From Lates calcarifer (taxonomy: Eukaryota; Chordata; Actinopteri; Centropomidae): a DNA stretch of 64,000 bases. The position numbers were made by a program, and so were the translations under genes. The stretch is from assembly GCF_001640805.2 (NCBI RefSeq), contig NC_066845.1, forward strand, positions 19,284,307 through 19,348,306, in the 5' to 3' direction. Below the pieces are notes generated by a model. That model was given only the letters and a program-made list of their open reading frames with translations, ran no database searches and was not told the DNA's origin. Positions within the stretch are counted from its first letter, which is position 1, and every line of letters starts with the position of its first letter. Of this stretch, positions 1 through 10,615 are shown in pieces.

Positions 1-2516
1 TGTGCCTTTGTCATCGTGCAGCATTGTTATTGTAGGTCTTAATCTATCACTAGTTTGTATTTATGCCCTGCTGAATAAGTAAACTTGTTGTTTATGTATA
101 CAGCACAGCCATACTAATGTCTGTGGTAATAGGAAATGAACTGTTTTCATGTGCTCTGGCTGTGTGTTAAAATTGGAAATCTGAGCCATGCCAGCCCGAG
201 GTGTCACAGACAAAAGATGTTTGTTGCACAGTAATTTTGTTGTTAGAACTGTTGCATTGATTTGAATGTGTCACTGATTTCATAAGAGAGTGTTGCCTGA
301 TGACACCTCAGGAGAACCAAAACTGATGTTGCAGACAACTCTATCTTTTGTGGCTTGCAGCGCAAAACACTGACTTACTGTATATTGTTGCTCTTTGTGC
401 TTTTCTCGTGTTGTGTAACTGACTATGATACTGTAATTCTGTTTCTATTTATGTACAAGAGTTTGACTGACATGGGAAGACAGTTCTATTATTGATATTT
501 TTTGTATTGAAGCTCAGTATTTTTGTTCAAATGTTTCTCTTTGGCATTTGTTGTGATTTAAGTAGGAGAATTTCATTGGAAGAAAGAAAATGTTTCTGCC
601 CAGCTGCAACCTCAAACAAACCAGCAGCATTCAGAAGGTGATGGAAGATGATGAGTCGTGTTATTTTAAATGGTGACGGCTACAGCTCCTAAGCAAACGC
701 AGAATTGATGTCACTCAGCTTGCAGTTGTAGATAATGAGTGACAATTGTGGAAAATGCTACGTGAATTACCTGCTGCCCTGAACATTAATGCTGAGAGAT
801 TTAATAACAGTGCATAGAAATCTATACTGTGCTGTGGAGTGCTGGGTGGGGGTCGGTATGATGTGTCACACCATAAAAAATTTTGCCATCCATAAAAATG
901 ATATGCAGTAAATTCAATTGTGGTTACCAGGTAAAAATGTAATATTGTGATAGTTTATTCAGTGTAATTCCAGTGTAATACTGTATGTAGCATTTTAATT
1001 GACTAATTTATAGGGTGGATCATTATTCTCATCTGATGGTCTTCATCAAACATGCTACCCCACACAAATTAAGTGTGGCGGAGCAGCAAGTGTAAAGGAC
1101 AGGTATGAGTGACCCTGCCACATTTAGCTGTGGGTGTAGCTGAGGAGCTGAAGCCAAGTTATGTGCAACACTAGCAGCTAACCACCAGCTGCTACACTGA
1201 CAGATATCATTAACTGTGAAATCTTGTCATAGCTGTATTTTGGGTTGTTCATGGTACAGCATACATTAATTGTCCATGTGTGTTTTCAGCTGTGTGCAGC
1301 AATCTACAGAATGTATTCATGTGTAATGTACCCATTATCTGTGTTGTTTTGTGGCTGTTTTCCTTTTCTTGTGTGATGATTCCCAAATAAATAATTCACT
1401 TAAAAGCCTATCTGTTCATGTGTACTGCTGGCATACTGGGGCAGCTGAGATAACTCTATTTCTGCTGCCACTGTTGCCTTGTGAGTAAAGTGAATTTCTG
1501 GGAGCAAATGTCAGACTTAAATTTTCTGGTTCTTTATAACGCTTCCAAAGCTTCATCAAAGCTCACTCTGAAACGCGGATGACTGGATACATTTTCAGTT
1601 AATACACAGTTGGAAACAGAGGAATGTTAGCTTTCTGGTGGTTCAAATATTAGCTTTGTACTCACTGTGAGCAGAGTTGACAAACCAGGCTGGCATGCTT
1701 ACATTTCTGAGCTTCAAAAGTGTACTGAAGCCCTGTTCGCGTCTGGCCACCTGTCCAGACCGAGTGCTGGACTGGAAAACAGTTCCCTGCTGCCCTGAAC
1801 AGGACACATGTTTGAGAAAATGGATGGGTGGAAAGAATGAAAGGAAAACAGTCCAAAATGGAGATTTTCTCATTACTTTGCTGAGAAATGAAGCTGAAAC
1901 ATATCCAGCACAGTTCTCTGAGTGAAGAAACTAACTCTCACTCTTAACTACTGCAGATGGATCAGGTTATGTGGATACATAATTAAGACACATTGACTTT
2001 ATTAGCCTTGCTTAAAGAGCAACTTGCAGGTTGGAGACCACAGTGAATAAATATGTAGGGAAATAATGTAGAAACTAGATTTAAAAAAAAACAAAAAACA
2101 AAAAAACACTACAGAGACACTGCAGTAAAGTGCCTGTATTAACATGGAATCAGTGTTGAATACTGATCTCAGTGTGTCTCAGAGCCCTCCAACTTGAGAT
2201 ACTCTGTATTCCCTGTACTCACAGATGAAAGAAGATGAAATCATAATAAGACTCCATTACAGCAATACTCAGCTGCTGAGACCAGATGGTGAAATCAAAT
2301 AAAATGTATATGGAAAGGATCCTAAGACCACACACAAGTACCAGTATTATGGAAAAAGTCCAGCAACAATTACTGCCTTATGAAACTGTGAGCTTTTGTA
2401 TGGCATCACACAATATTGTACCTCAGGTTGTTTGTAATGTCCAAAAGAGGCATTATACAGTTAAAGGTTAACTCCATTGAAAAAAACAGTAATTTTACTT
2501 AGCAGAACACTTAGGG
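1..2516. other. No gene found; possible 3' UTR of an outside gene
   Basis: AT-rich, with no convincing reading frame on either strand. AATAAATAA at about 1386 could be a polyadenylation signal of a plus-strand gene to the left, which cannot be shown. The part near 1740-1840 reads like the degenerate tail of a common fish SINE ending in an 'aaaatggatgg' run. An A-rich run lies at 2081-2107. Confidence 0.25.
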
Positions 2517-2745
2517 CAGTTAGCAGCGGTTAGCACTGTCGCCTCACAGCAAGAAGGTTCTGGGTTCAGGCCCCAGTTCACCCGGGGCTTTTCTGTGTGG
2601 AGTTAGTATGTTCTCCCTGCACCCGTATGGGTTCTCTCCAGGTAATCCAGCTTCCTCCCACAGTCCAAAGACATGCAGGTTAATTGGTGGCCCTCTGGGA
2701 CCCTTAAGGATAAGATATACATATATAATGAATGGATGGAGAACT
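2517..2745 (+). repeat. tRNA-headed SINE, degenerate
   Basis: The head (GCAGCGGTTAGCACTGTCGC, then TCTGGGTTCAGGCCC) looks like the A/B-box region of a tRNA-derived promoter. The body (GTGTGGAGTTAGTATGTTCT, CTTCCTCCCACAGTCCAAA, ACATGCAGGTTAATTGG) is a dispersed fish repeat. A second head fragment lies at 29403-29460. Confidence 0.65.
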
Positions 2746-2999
2746 TGTGTGACCTTCAGTGGTGGAAGAAGTATTCTTCTGGTTACAAGTATGTTTCTGG
2801 TTGAACAAAAAGGATCATAACAGACAAACTCTGTAGGAATCCTATCCATGATGTTGTAAGACACATAATAACACTTGGCAGTGGCAAAAAGAAGCACTTA
2901 AGTGGACACATTTTGACATGGACAATTGCCCACTGGATTACATTACAGCAGCTGTTCGCCTGGTGGCCTGGCACACTGTTCTTGATCAATACTGAGCTT

Positions 3000-4530
3000 A
3001 GGGCTGAACGATATATCGAAATTGAACCATAATCAGTTTCCGATACATATCTTGTAGCAGCAGCCTGCCACAGGTTTTAATGGGCTGTGTCTGTCTCTAC
3101 GGGCTCTCTGTGCCTGTCATTCCCCCTCAGTGTATCAGTGTATCACCACAGATGTAAAGTTATTGCAAATAAGGCAAGTGAACATAGTGCTACTGTTTGT
3201 TTTGTGATAGTTGTTCTATGGTTCATTAAGTGAATGTTCTATACGAGGCACAGAGTGGCTAATCTGGAGAACCAGGAAAATTCATGGTTTGCCAGGCTGG
3301 TTGTGGGGCTGTGAGAGCCGGTGTACAGTGACAGTAAATAGATCATAGCCCTACATGCTGAACTCGCTAGGAATGGGCTCCAGTACTCAATATTTGAGTA
3401 GCATTTCTCTATAGACATTAATGCTCTCCAACAGCCAATCAATGGTCCATGTCTGACTAGAAACAGAAGCTTGACATTGGTTCCATAATTGCATTTGATC
3501 CATGAGTTGTTCCTGCCACGCTGAGGCAGAGAAGATGCAATGCGTGACAGAAAAGGTATGATACGATTAAAAAATTTTAATTAAAAGAGCAAAGGTGGCG
3601 CTGAAAAAGTCAGACTTAAAAAAAGGGAAGTTTTAGGAGCTGTAATGGCCAAATGCGCCAAACAGAATATGTTTTTAACACAAGCTCTCAGCACATCTCT
3701 CAGGAGATGATGACACAGGTAAGCTAGCAGTGCTCAAGATGCCAGATGTGCAAACACAAACACAACATATTACATGAAAACCACTGTTCAACTATGAATG
3801 AAGTCAAAAGAACTGTTTGGTATTATATAGCCTAATTTATACAAAGTTCTTTGCAGATATTATGTTACAAGAACTACGTTTGAAACACTACCATTTAGAC
3901 CCTCAGCAATAGCCCCCTCAACAAGTTTGCTAGTAAGAGTGAAGGAAGAGGGAAGCACAAGCAATGAGCCCAGAACTCCAGAGGGGGCAGGTAGGATTCA
4001 ATCAGTGTTAATATTATAGAGTACAATCTAGACCTGTTCTATAGGAACAGTGCCAAGAAACCCTTAATGATGTGATAAAATGTAGACTTTTTATCTTAAT
4101 ATTATGACTTACTATCCTAACTACTAACGACTTACCATGGGTTTTTTTCTAAATCAAGCATTTCAAGTTTTCATATTGTTAAAGGTATAAGTTAAATATC
4201 TCCAGTAAACGTTTGTAAACTTAAGTGGGCTGGTCTGAGCCATGAAACTCCCGGGCCTAAAATGAGTCCCACTCTGGCCCTGTTCTATACCATTTATTGT
4301 TAGAATAAATATATTTTGGATTTGTATATTTTTATTCTTACCCTTCGATTAGTACACAGAGCAGTTAATATTTCAATGATTTCTTAAATGGTAATGTTCC
4401 ATCACATGTTTTACAACATGTATACAATGAATCCTGGAATTAAGCTTGACTTTCAAAATTATATCACAAATCAAATCACAATATCTATCAGAAAAATCAC
4501 ACATTTTTTCCAAAAATAATTCAGCCCCAA
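3000..4530. mobile_element. hAT-type nonautonomous element A (host of a nested element)
   Basis: The ends read AGGGCTGAACG and, inverted, TTGGGGCTGAAT. They are flanked by a perfect 8-bp duplication CTGAGCTT (2992-2999 and 4531-4538), the hallmark of hAT insertion. About 485 bp belongs to this element; the rest is element B inserted at 3245-4282. A longer related copy sits at 16938-17845 in hk2 intron 12. No transposase frame. Confidence 0.8.
3245..4282. mobile_element. hAT-type element B nested in element A
   Basis: A 1038-bp block interrupts element A. It is flanked by a perfect 8-bp duplication TTCTATAC (3237-3244 and 4283-4290). Its ends are imperfect inverted repeats (GAGGCACAGAGTGG and CAGGGCCAGAGTGG read inward). 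The related copy at 17.5 kb lacks the block, confirming insertion. No coding capacity. Confidence 0.8.
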
Positions 4531-4609
4531 CTGAGCTTATTCAAGATTTTTGTCCCTGTCAATTATTTACATCTGAAAACAGAGGCAAATAAGACCCAGG
4601 TTAAAAAAT

Positions 4610-4960
4610 TCCAGAGGTGTCCTTTAAAACGTACCTAGTTTGCAGAAATGATGAAGGAGAAAGTCAGCAGCTGATTAGCAGTATAGGTCATGACATTATG
4701 TTGACCAGTATTCCTACCATTTTGTCCACCCCACTCAAATCAATGAGGGTAGGCCAAGCAACAGACACACCTCTTCATATAAGTCAACATAGTTCAACAA
4801 CACTACTGACTACAGCCTCCAAAATGACCATACAATTGAATCAACACCTGTTAACACAGTGTCAACACAAACTGAAAATTATAACATTCATGGGGAGAAT
4901 TTGTAAGACTGTTGGATTAGACTGCATTAATATTAGCCTGGTGTTCCTAATAAACTGAAT
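4610..4960. repeat. Probable dispersed fish repeat
   Basis: The block ending GGTGTTCCTAATAAACTG, with ACCATTTTGTCCACCCCACT inside, resembles a repeat scattered in fish genomes from memory. No termini were defined here. 4960-5640 shows nothing recognisable. Confidence 0.3.
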
Positions 4961-5639
4961 TTCCTGCCGTTCGTTGAAAGATGTTTGAAATATATGAACT
5001 GTTTTGTTCTGTCAGTTAATGTGCTATTATTGGGCAATTATAAATTTAATCAAAACGACTTCTATAGAGGTTTAAATGTTGTTTTGTTTTCTGAAATGTT
5101 GTAGTGTTTTGTGACTTGTCATTATGCGTTGACCTTCAGGGCCACTGCAGAAAGGATAATCGCCAGGAGTTCAGATGTCTCAGGCAGAAGTGTTTATCAC
5201 AAGCAACAGAGGAAATGATGAACAGTGCAGTGATCAGTGTGCCAGAGTTGTGCTACACCAAAGTTCTGAAGATGTCCAGTTTAAAAGGGTGTATATAACC
5301 CCAGGTATCACATGGTTGCAACACTTTTCTGCACTCTACCCAGATTATGTTCTAAATCTACACTATATGCCCATGTTCTTACCTAATTATTACATGTATT
5401 TTACTTGCGTATCTACATACTTAGCTCCTCTTTGAATGAAACTTGATTTGTAAAGTGTTGTCTAAGTCGTTAATGTCTGTGGATGCATCTTTATCACTAA
5501 GACCTTGGTTCCCCCAGCTACAGACAGGAGAACTACAGCTATGTGTTTGTTTTTATTTCCATTCATTGGGAACACTGCACATTATATTTTACATCAAAAC
5601 ATGAAGAAAAATGTATCAATGTTATAATTACTTTACAGA

Positions 5640-6950
5640 AAATGAAGGAAAAATGATATTGGGTTGGGTTTTCATTACAAACTCAAATATTTACTCAAGA
5701 AACTGAAAAAACGTTAAGATTTAGCATTCCTGTGAATCACTAAACTAATATTTAGTTGTATAACCACTGTTTTTGAGAACTGCTTCACATCTGTGTTGCC
5801 TGGAGTCGACTAGCCTCTGGCACCTGTAAACAGGTATTCCAGTCCAGGATGATTTGACAACCTTCCACAATTCCTCTGCATTTCTTGGTTTTAGCTCAGA
5901 AACAGCATTTTTGATGTCATCCCACAAGTTTTCTATTGGATTAAAGTCCGGGGATTGGGCTGGCCACTCCATAATCTTAATTTTGTTGGTCTGGAACCAA
6001 GATTCTGCTCACTTACTAACGTGTTTGGGGTCATTGTCTTGTTGAAACACCCATTTCAAGAGCATTTCCTCTTCAGCATAGGGCAGCATGGCCGCTTCAA
6101 GCATTTTGAAATAAGCAAATTGATCCATGATCCCTGGTATGCAATAAATAGGCCCAACACCATATCGTCACCCTCTTAAAATAATTGCCTAAGTCATTTT
6201 TTTTTTTTTTACAATTTTTTTTTTCCTAAATCATCTCCTCATGATGCTGGCCACCTCTGGTAAAATTGCCTACATCCTCAGTTAAACAGATCGTGCCATT
6301 CTACCCCTTTAGTATAATTGCCTATGTCAAGAATGTGACTTTTTTTAGTTTTAATTTGCCTAAGTTATTTAATTTTCTCATGTTCCATGTTTGACTGACC
6401 TTCTGGTTTGTATGTCAATAGGCATCTGTTGTTATAACTGTTTTGCTTAAAATTGTTAGTAAATATCATATATTCAACAAGTGGTTCAGTTTTTTGTGTT
6501 TCCTGAAAAATCTGAAAAAATGACTCAGACAATTATTTTAAGAGGGTGACGATATTAAGAGAAACAACCCCATATCATGATGCTTGCACCACCATGCTTC
6601 ACGGTCTTCAGAGTGTACTGTGGCTTGAATTCAGTGTTTGGGGGTCATCTGACAAACTGTCTGCGGCCCTTGGACCCAAAAAGAACAATCTTACTTTCAT
6701 CAGTCCACAAAATGTTTCTCCATTTCTCCATTACCCGTCTTTCTCAGGTTTTCAGAGAGAATTGCATGTACAACATGTGCTGGCTTCATCCTTAAATAAG
6801 GGCCACCTGAATGACACCTGTTTCTTCACATAACGAATGACCTCACTGACTGAACTCCACACTGCTATTATTTTGAACACGCCCCTTTCAATTAATTACT
6901 CAATTACACAGACTCAGGAGCATGCATATCATAAATGTTGGGTCACACCT
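5640..6950 (-). mobile_element. Tc1-like transposon relic, minus orientation
   Basis: The minus strand at 5745-5972 reads MEWPAQSPDFNPIENLWDDI, the third-catalytic-residue region of Tc1 transposases (DFNPIENLWD). Upstream transposase sequence continues to about 6830 with frameshifts. It is split by a 386-bp MITE at 6166-6551. Inactive. Outer ends only approximate. Confidence 0.8.
6166..6551. mobile_element. MITE inserted in a Tc1 relic
   Basis: 386 bp with perfect 22-bp terminal inverted repeats (6166-6187 and 6530-6551, beginning CGTCACCCTCTTAAAA). It is flanked by ATAT on each side (6162-6165 and 6552-6555). Inside, the motif AATTGCCTA recurs with variation near 6183, 6263, 6316 and 6354. 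No coding capacity. Confidence 0.85.
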
Positions 6951-7985
6951 ACTGGTAAATTATTTGCCATGTAATAATATAATTTCTACCAAAAACAGTG
7001 ATTGATCTGGTTAGTCATATTATAATAATTTTTAAATAATATTTTGAAGATAATTGTATCTTCAGATGTCATATCAGTCATCATTTTGGCTAAACAGTAG
7101 ACCACTGAACAACACTGTGTAGGTCTTTATGACCATAACTATTGGAATGTGTATGAAGCATAGAAATATAGAAAGGAGGAAAAATCCTTCATAATGACAA
7201 TACACAGTAACAAGTTTTTTTTTTTCCAACAATAATTTCTAATGCCTTTAATTGTGTTGCGCTACCACAATCCTCAGTGTAAATGCATCTGAGATACTGT
7301 ACATTTGATTCATTCCTCACTTTCTGGGCTTAAAACCTGTCATACGTCTTTCCAGTGTGAACTTCATACTGACGTTCAGCTGCAATTTTTCAACTAAGAG
7401 CAGCATCTGAGAATTCTGCTACAGATTTCAGACCACAAAGAGGGATCCTCTCGGCAGCTTAGCGGCTTAAGGTGCATACCACATGGATTTCCCTAACTTA
7501 TTTCCTGATCAATTTTACTCCTCTATTTTTAATTAATTTCCTATTAGCTGCTCTCTCAGTGTATGCAGTTGCAAGTAACACCATCATTGGAAACATGCCT
7601 CGATTAGCAGTAGAAATTATACAGTCTGAGTAGACTGAACAATATAACTCAAGAAGATTCTCACCATTCATGATGTCTGCTTAATTAATTTTCTTGATGT
7701 GGTATGACCTGTTCAGAGAATAGGCTCAGTATATAAGTCTACATGTGGTAATTGTGATAATGGTGTTAGGTAAGGCCAAGTACATGAACACTAATTAGGC
7801 TGTATATGCAATATAAGTGCACAATAGGCAGTCTTCTGTCAACTGAGGGGAGATACTCAGCTTTAAGCACAACCAGTTTAATCCTGTTCAGATTTTTCTG
7901 TTAACATCCGTTGTCTCCAAGGAGCAAAAAGGAAAGCAAGAATTATTATTATTATTTTTTTTTACAATTTTCAGATGATTAGAAC
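6951..7985. other. Noncoding, nothing recognised
   Basis: AT-rich DNA without a convincing reading frame, repeat boundary or RNA gene that I can identify. Confidence 0.4.
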
Positions 7986-7998
7986 ATTATGGTGTACC

Positions 7999-8494
7999 TA
8001 CGTCTGTGTAGGTTCTCAGTCATTCAGGTCATGGTAGTCTTAAGTGCTGAAGTTGGTTTCTTTAAGATGTTTCACCTCTCATCCAAAAGGCTTCCTCAGT
8101 TCTGAAAACTGGCCGGGGAGTACCAGGTATTTAAACTCTTGGAGGTGGACAGATGGTTTGAGAGAGGAGTAAAAGAGGCCATCTATGTCCATCTGGAACG
8201 TCCATCTTTACACAGAGGTGGTGGCCTCTGACACCAACTATCAGCCACCTATAACACAGTCCTGAGATCCTTACCCAGGAGATTGAACCCCTATTCACAC
8301 CTTGAGACACGCAACCCCAACGACTCATGTGATGTCAGGGTGGATTAAAGACTCTCAAGACCACCTCCAAAAGGTTAAAGACCTGGGACTACCCAACCAG
8401 TTTTCAGAACTGAGGAAGCCTTTGGGATGAGAGGTGAAATGTCTTCCAGGAACCTCTAAAAGAATTCCAGTTGCCTTCAACTTCAGCACTTAAG
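7999..8494 (+). mobile_element. Penelope-like (GIY-YIG type) retroelement fragment with 13-bp TSD
   Basis: Flanked by a perfect 13-bp direct repeat ATTATGGTGTACC (7986-7998 and 8495-8507). The plus strand at about 8148-8310 reads VDRWFERGVKEAIYVHLERP, SLHRGGGL, a stop, then HQLSATYNTVLRSLPRRLNP. This resembles the region after the GIY-YIG endonuclease of fish Penelope-like elements. The two ends are inverted relatives (8038-8113 and 8397-8494). A further end fragment lies at 22505-22575. Dead. Confidence 0.6.
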
Positions 8495-8507
8495 ATTATG
8501 GTGTACC

Positions 8508-10070
8508 ATTAGACACCAATGACACATTTATGCTTTCTGTTGTAGTGAATATACAACTAAATATTGTTTGTTGTTATTCAAGTAAAAAAATAAATTCTCC
8601 AAACTAACACCCCCTTTGTTTCCTCTTAAAGGTGAAAGTCATTTAGACCTTACCAGACCTCTGCAGACCTCTCTCCACTGAATGCAGTGGATTACTTGTC
8701 CACATTTCTTAGCTCAATACAACTAAGTACAAATTGTGCTTCATACAAAGAGGAGGAACATAAAGAAATAAAACAAGCAAGGTTAGAACTCTTTGCGTTT
8801 CAACCACTGTGCTTTAATTAACCCCCCACCCACCCCGGGCAAGCAATTAAGGGTCCCTGTGTTTTCTCAAACTCAGAATAATACAAAATAACAAGAGATT
8901 AGCCTTTGGTTCAAATTGATTCTTTAGTATTGTATTGCATCATTGTGACAAGAAATACTAGGACACTAAGTGGAGAAAGCACAACAATAGAGAGCAAACA
9001 TTAACACAACAACAACATAAAGATGGTTGTTCTCACTGAGCTGGTAAATCAGTTTTTATTACTCATAACACTAACTGTAACAGCTTGCTTTGCATTACAG
9101 TGATATCATTTTAGAACTTGTAATTTTTAAATAAAAATAGCTCCACATAAATATCTGTAACTCAGACAGACTGCTTGACATCATGATCATAGACTGCGGG
9201 ATTCTCTCTCTGGCTGAAAGCAGGTCTCAAGTGAATCTATTTTAACCTGTCTGAGTAGAAGACTGAATGAATTCCACTGAACTGACACCAATAGCAATTC
9301 AAGGCCAATTTTATTTTGAGTGTTTGATTACACTGTTAACAGCAGTACTGCAGGATGAAAATGATCAGTTTTAGACAGACAGCAAACAGCAACAGTTATT
9401 AGCGTGTGTCTAAATGAAAAAGCAGACAATGCTGTTGGCTTAAGAACATTTTTTCTATAAATTTAAGTTTTGCTCTTTAAGGAGCAGAATACAAAGTTTA
9501 GTTTTAGTTTCAGAGCACAGGAGAGATTTACATTCATTTAAAGTTAATCGTTAAGGTTTGATCAGTGGGGAACAGGTACAGTAATGGGATAATTATGGTA
9601 TTCTTACATAACTCCATACACATTTGTTTCATAAACAAAGACTGATTGTAGTGATGATACAACTGATGTTGGTGCCAATGGTTTTCACAAATAATAATTC
9701 CAGGGAAAACAATAGATTGTCACAAACCTACTTCCCCTTGTTTCAGTAATTATCTCTAAACAGACCAAAACAGAAATTTGCAGAACTATAAGATGTCATA
9801 CATTCTTTTGTTTGTTTGTCTTTTCTTTGTACAATGTACCAGCCAAAAAAGTGTCATACAAAAGAGAAAAAAAATAAATACAACAATTAAGTCTACAAAG
9901 ACTAGGACAAATCCCTCATTTTACCTTTACCCATTTTACCCTTACCCTCTCCCTTTACTTTCTTGCCACTGTGGTTTAATTGATTTCTCTGCCCAGGAAA
10001 ATAATAAAGGGTCCCTGTGTTTTCTTTTTTCCTTCTGGCTTGTTGTACTGTATTTGTATTTCTTTAGATT
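8508..10070. other. Noncoding; may include distal hk2 3' UTR
   Basis: No gene or element recognised. Minus-strand AATAAA matches near 9311 and 9053 could end a long hk2 3' UTR. A short run of TTTACC-type repeats lies at about 9920-9950. Confidence 0.3.
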
Positions 10071-10076
10071 TTTATT
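10071..10076 (-). promoter_or_regulatory. Candidate hk2 polyadenylation signal
   Basis: AATAAA on the minus strand about 395 nt after the hk2 stop. Further AATAAA matches lie near 9311 and 9053, so a longer 3' UTR is equally possible. The motif alone cannot decide between them. Confidence 0.3.
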
Positions 10077-10470
10077 GTGAGGTACTTTGTAATGTCTAAC
10101 AAGCAATTGTTTTTGGTGGTAGTTGTAGTACAGGTGGGGAGGCAGTGCAATCCTGCAGCTCGTAACAGTCATATTTTAGAGAATGTGCAATTCCTTTAAC
10201 ACCAGTTGAACTGTAATTTCTGAATTTCATTTACCACCCTCCTATACGTCAGCTCACACCATAAATATGCTCATCTATTCCAAAGACAAACCAAACACAC
10301 ATGTTCACATATGTGCATGTGAGCCCACGCACAACGTAAGTCAAATTAAACACTTCAGTACTACAGAACAAAACTCATGTCAGGAGTGTACATCACAATT
10401 CATGGTTACCCAGTACAGAAAATCAGTCATAGTGGATCTGATTCTACCTGACCACCTTCATGCTGGGTAT

Positions 10471-10615
10471 TCAGTGCTGCCCTTCACTCTTGATCCTACA
10501 GGCCACAGCTGTGATCAGTGCTGCTCCCTTCCCGCTTCCATCCTCTGACTTGTGGAAAGTCACCTGACACTGCGGTGCCAAATCCTGCAGTGTTTCTTGC
10601 ATGATATTGGCAAAG
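10471..10615 (-). CDS. hk2: hk2 exon 18, C-terminus and stop
   Basis: Encodes [35 protein letters not shown] and [10 protein letters not shown], then TGA at 10471-10473. The C-half GSGKGAA motif is intact. The acceptor CTGAAG has a poor pyrimidine tract, but reading frame and homology leave little doubt. Confidence 0.94.

Noticed and set aside
9778..10080. 100-codon frame near the hk2 3' end
   Set aside because: Low-complexity Lys/Tyr/Phe-rich translation of AT-rich DNA, antisense to the likely hk2 3' UTR.
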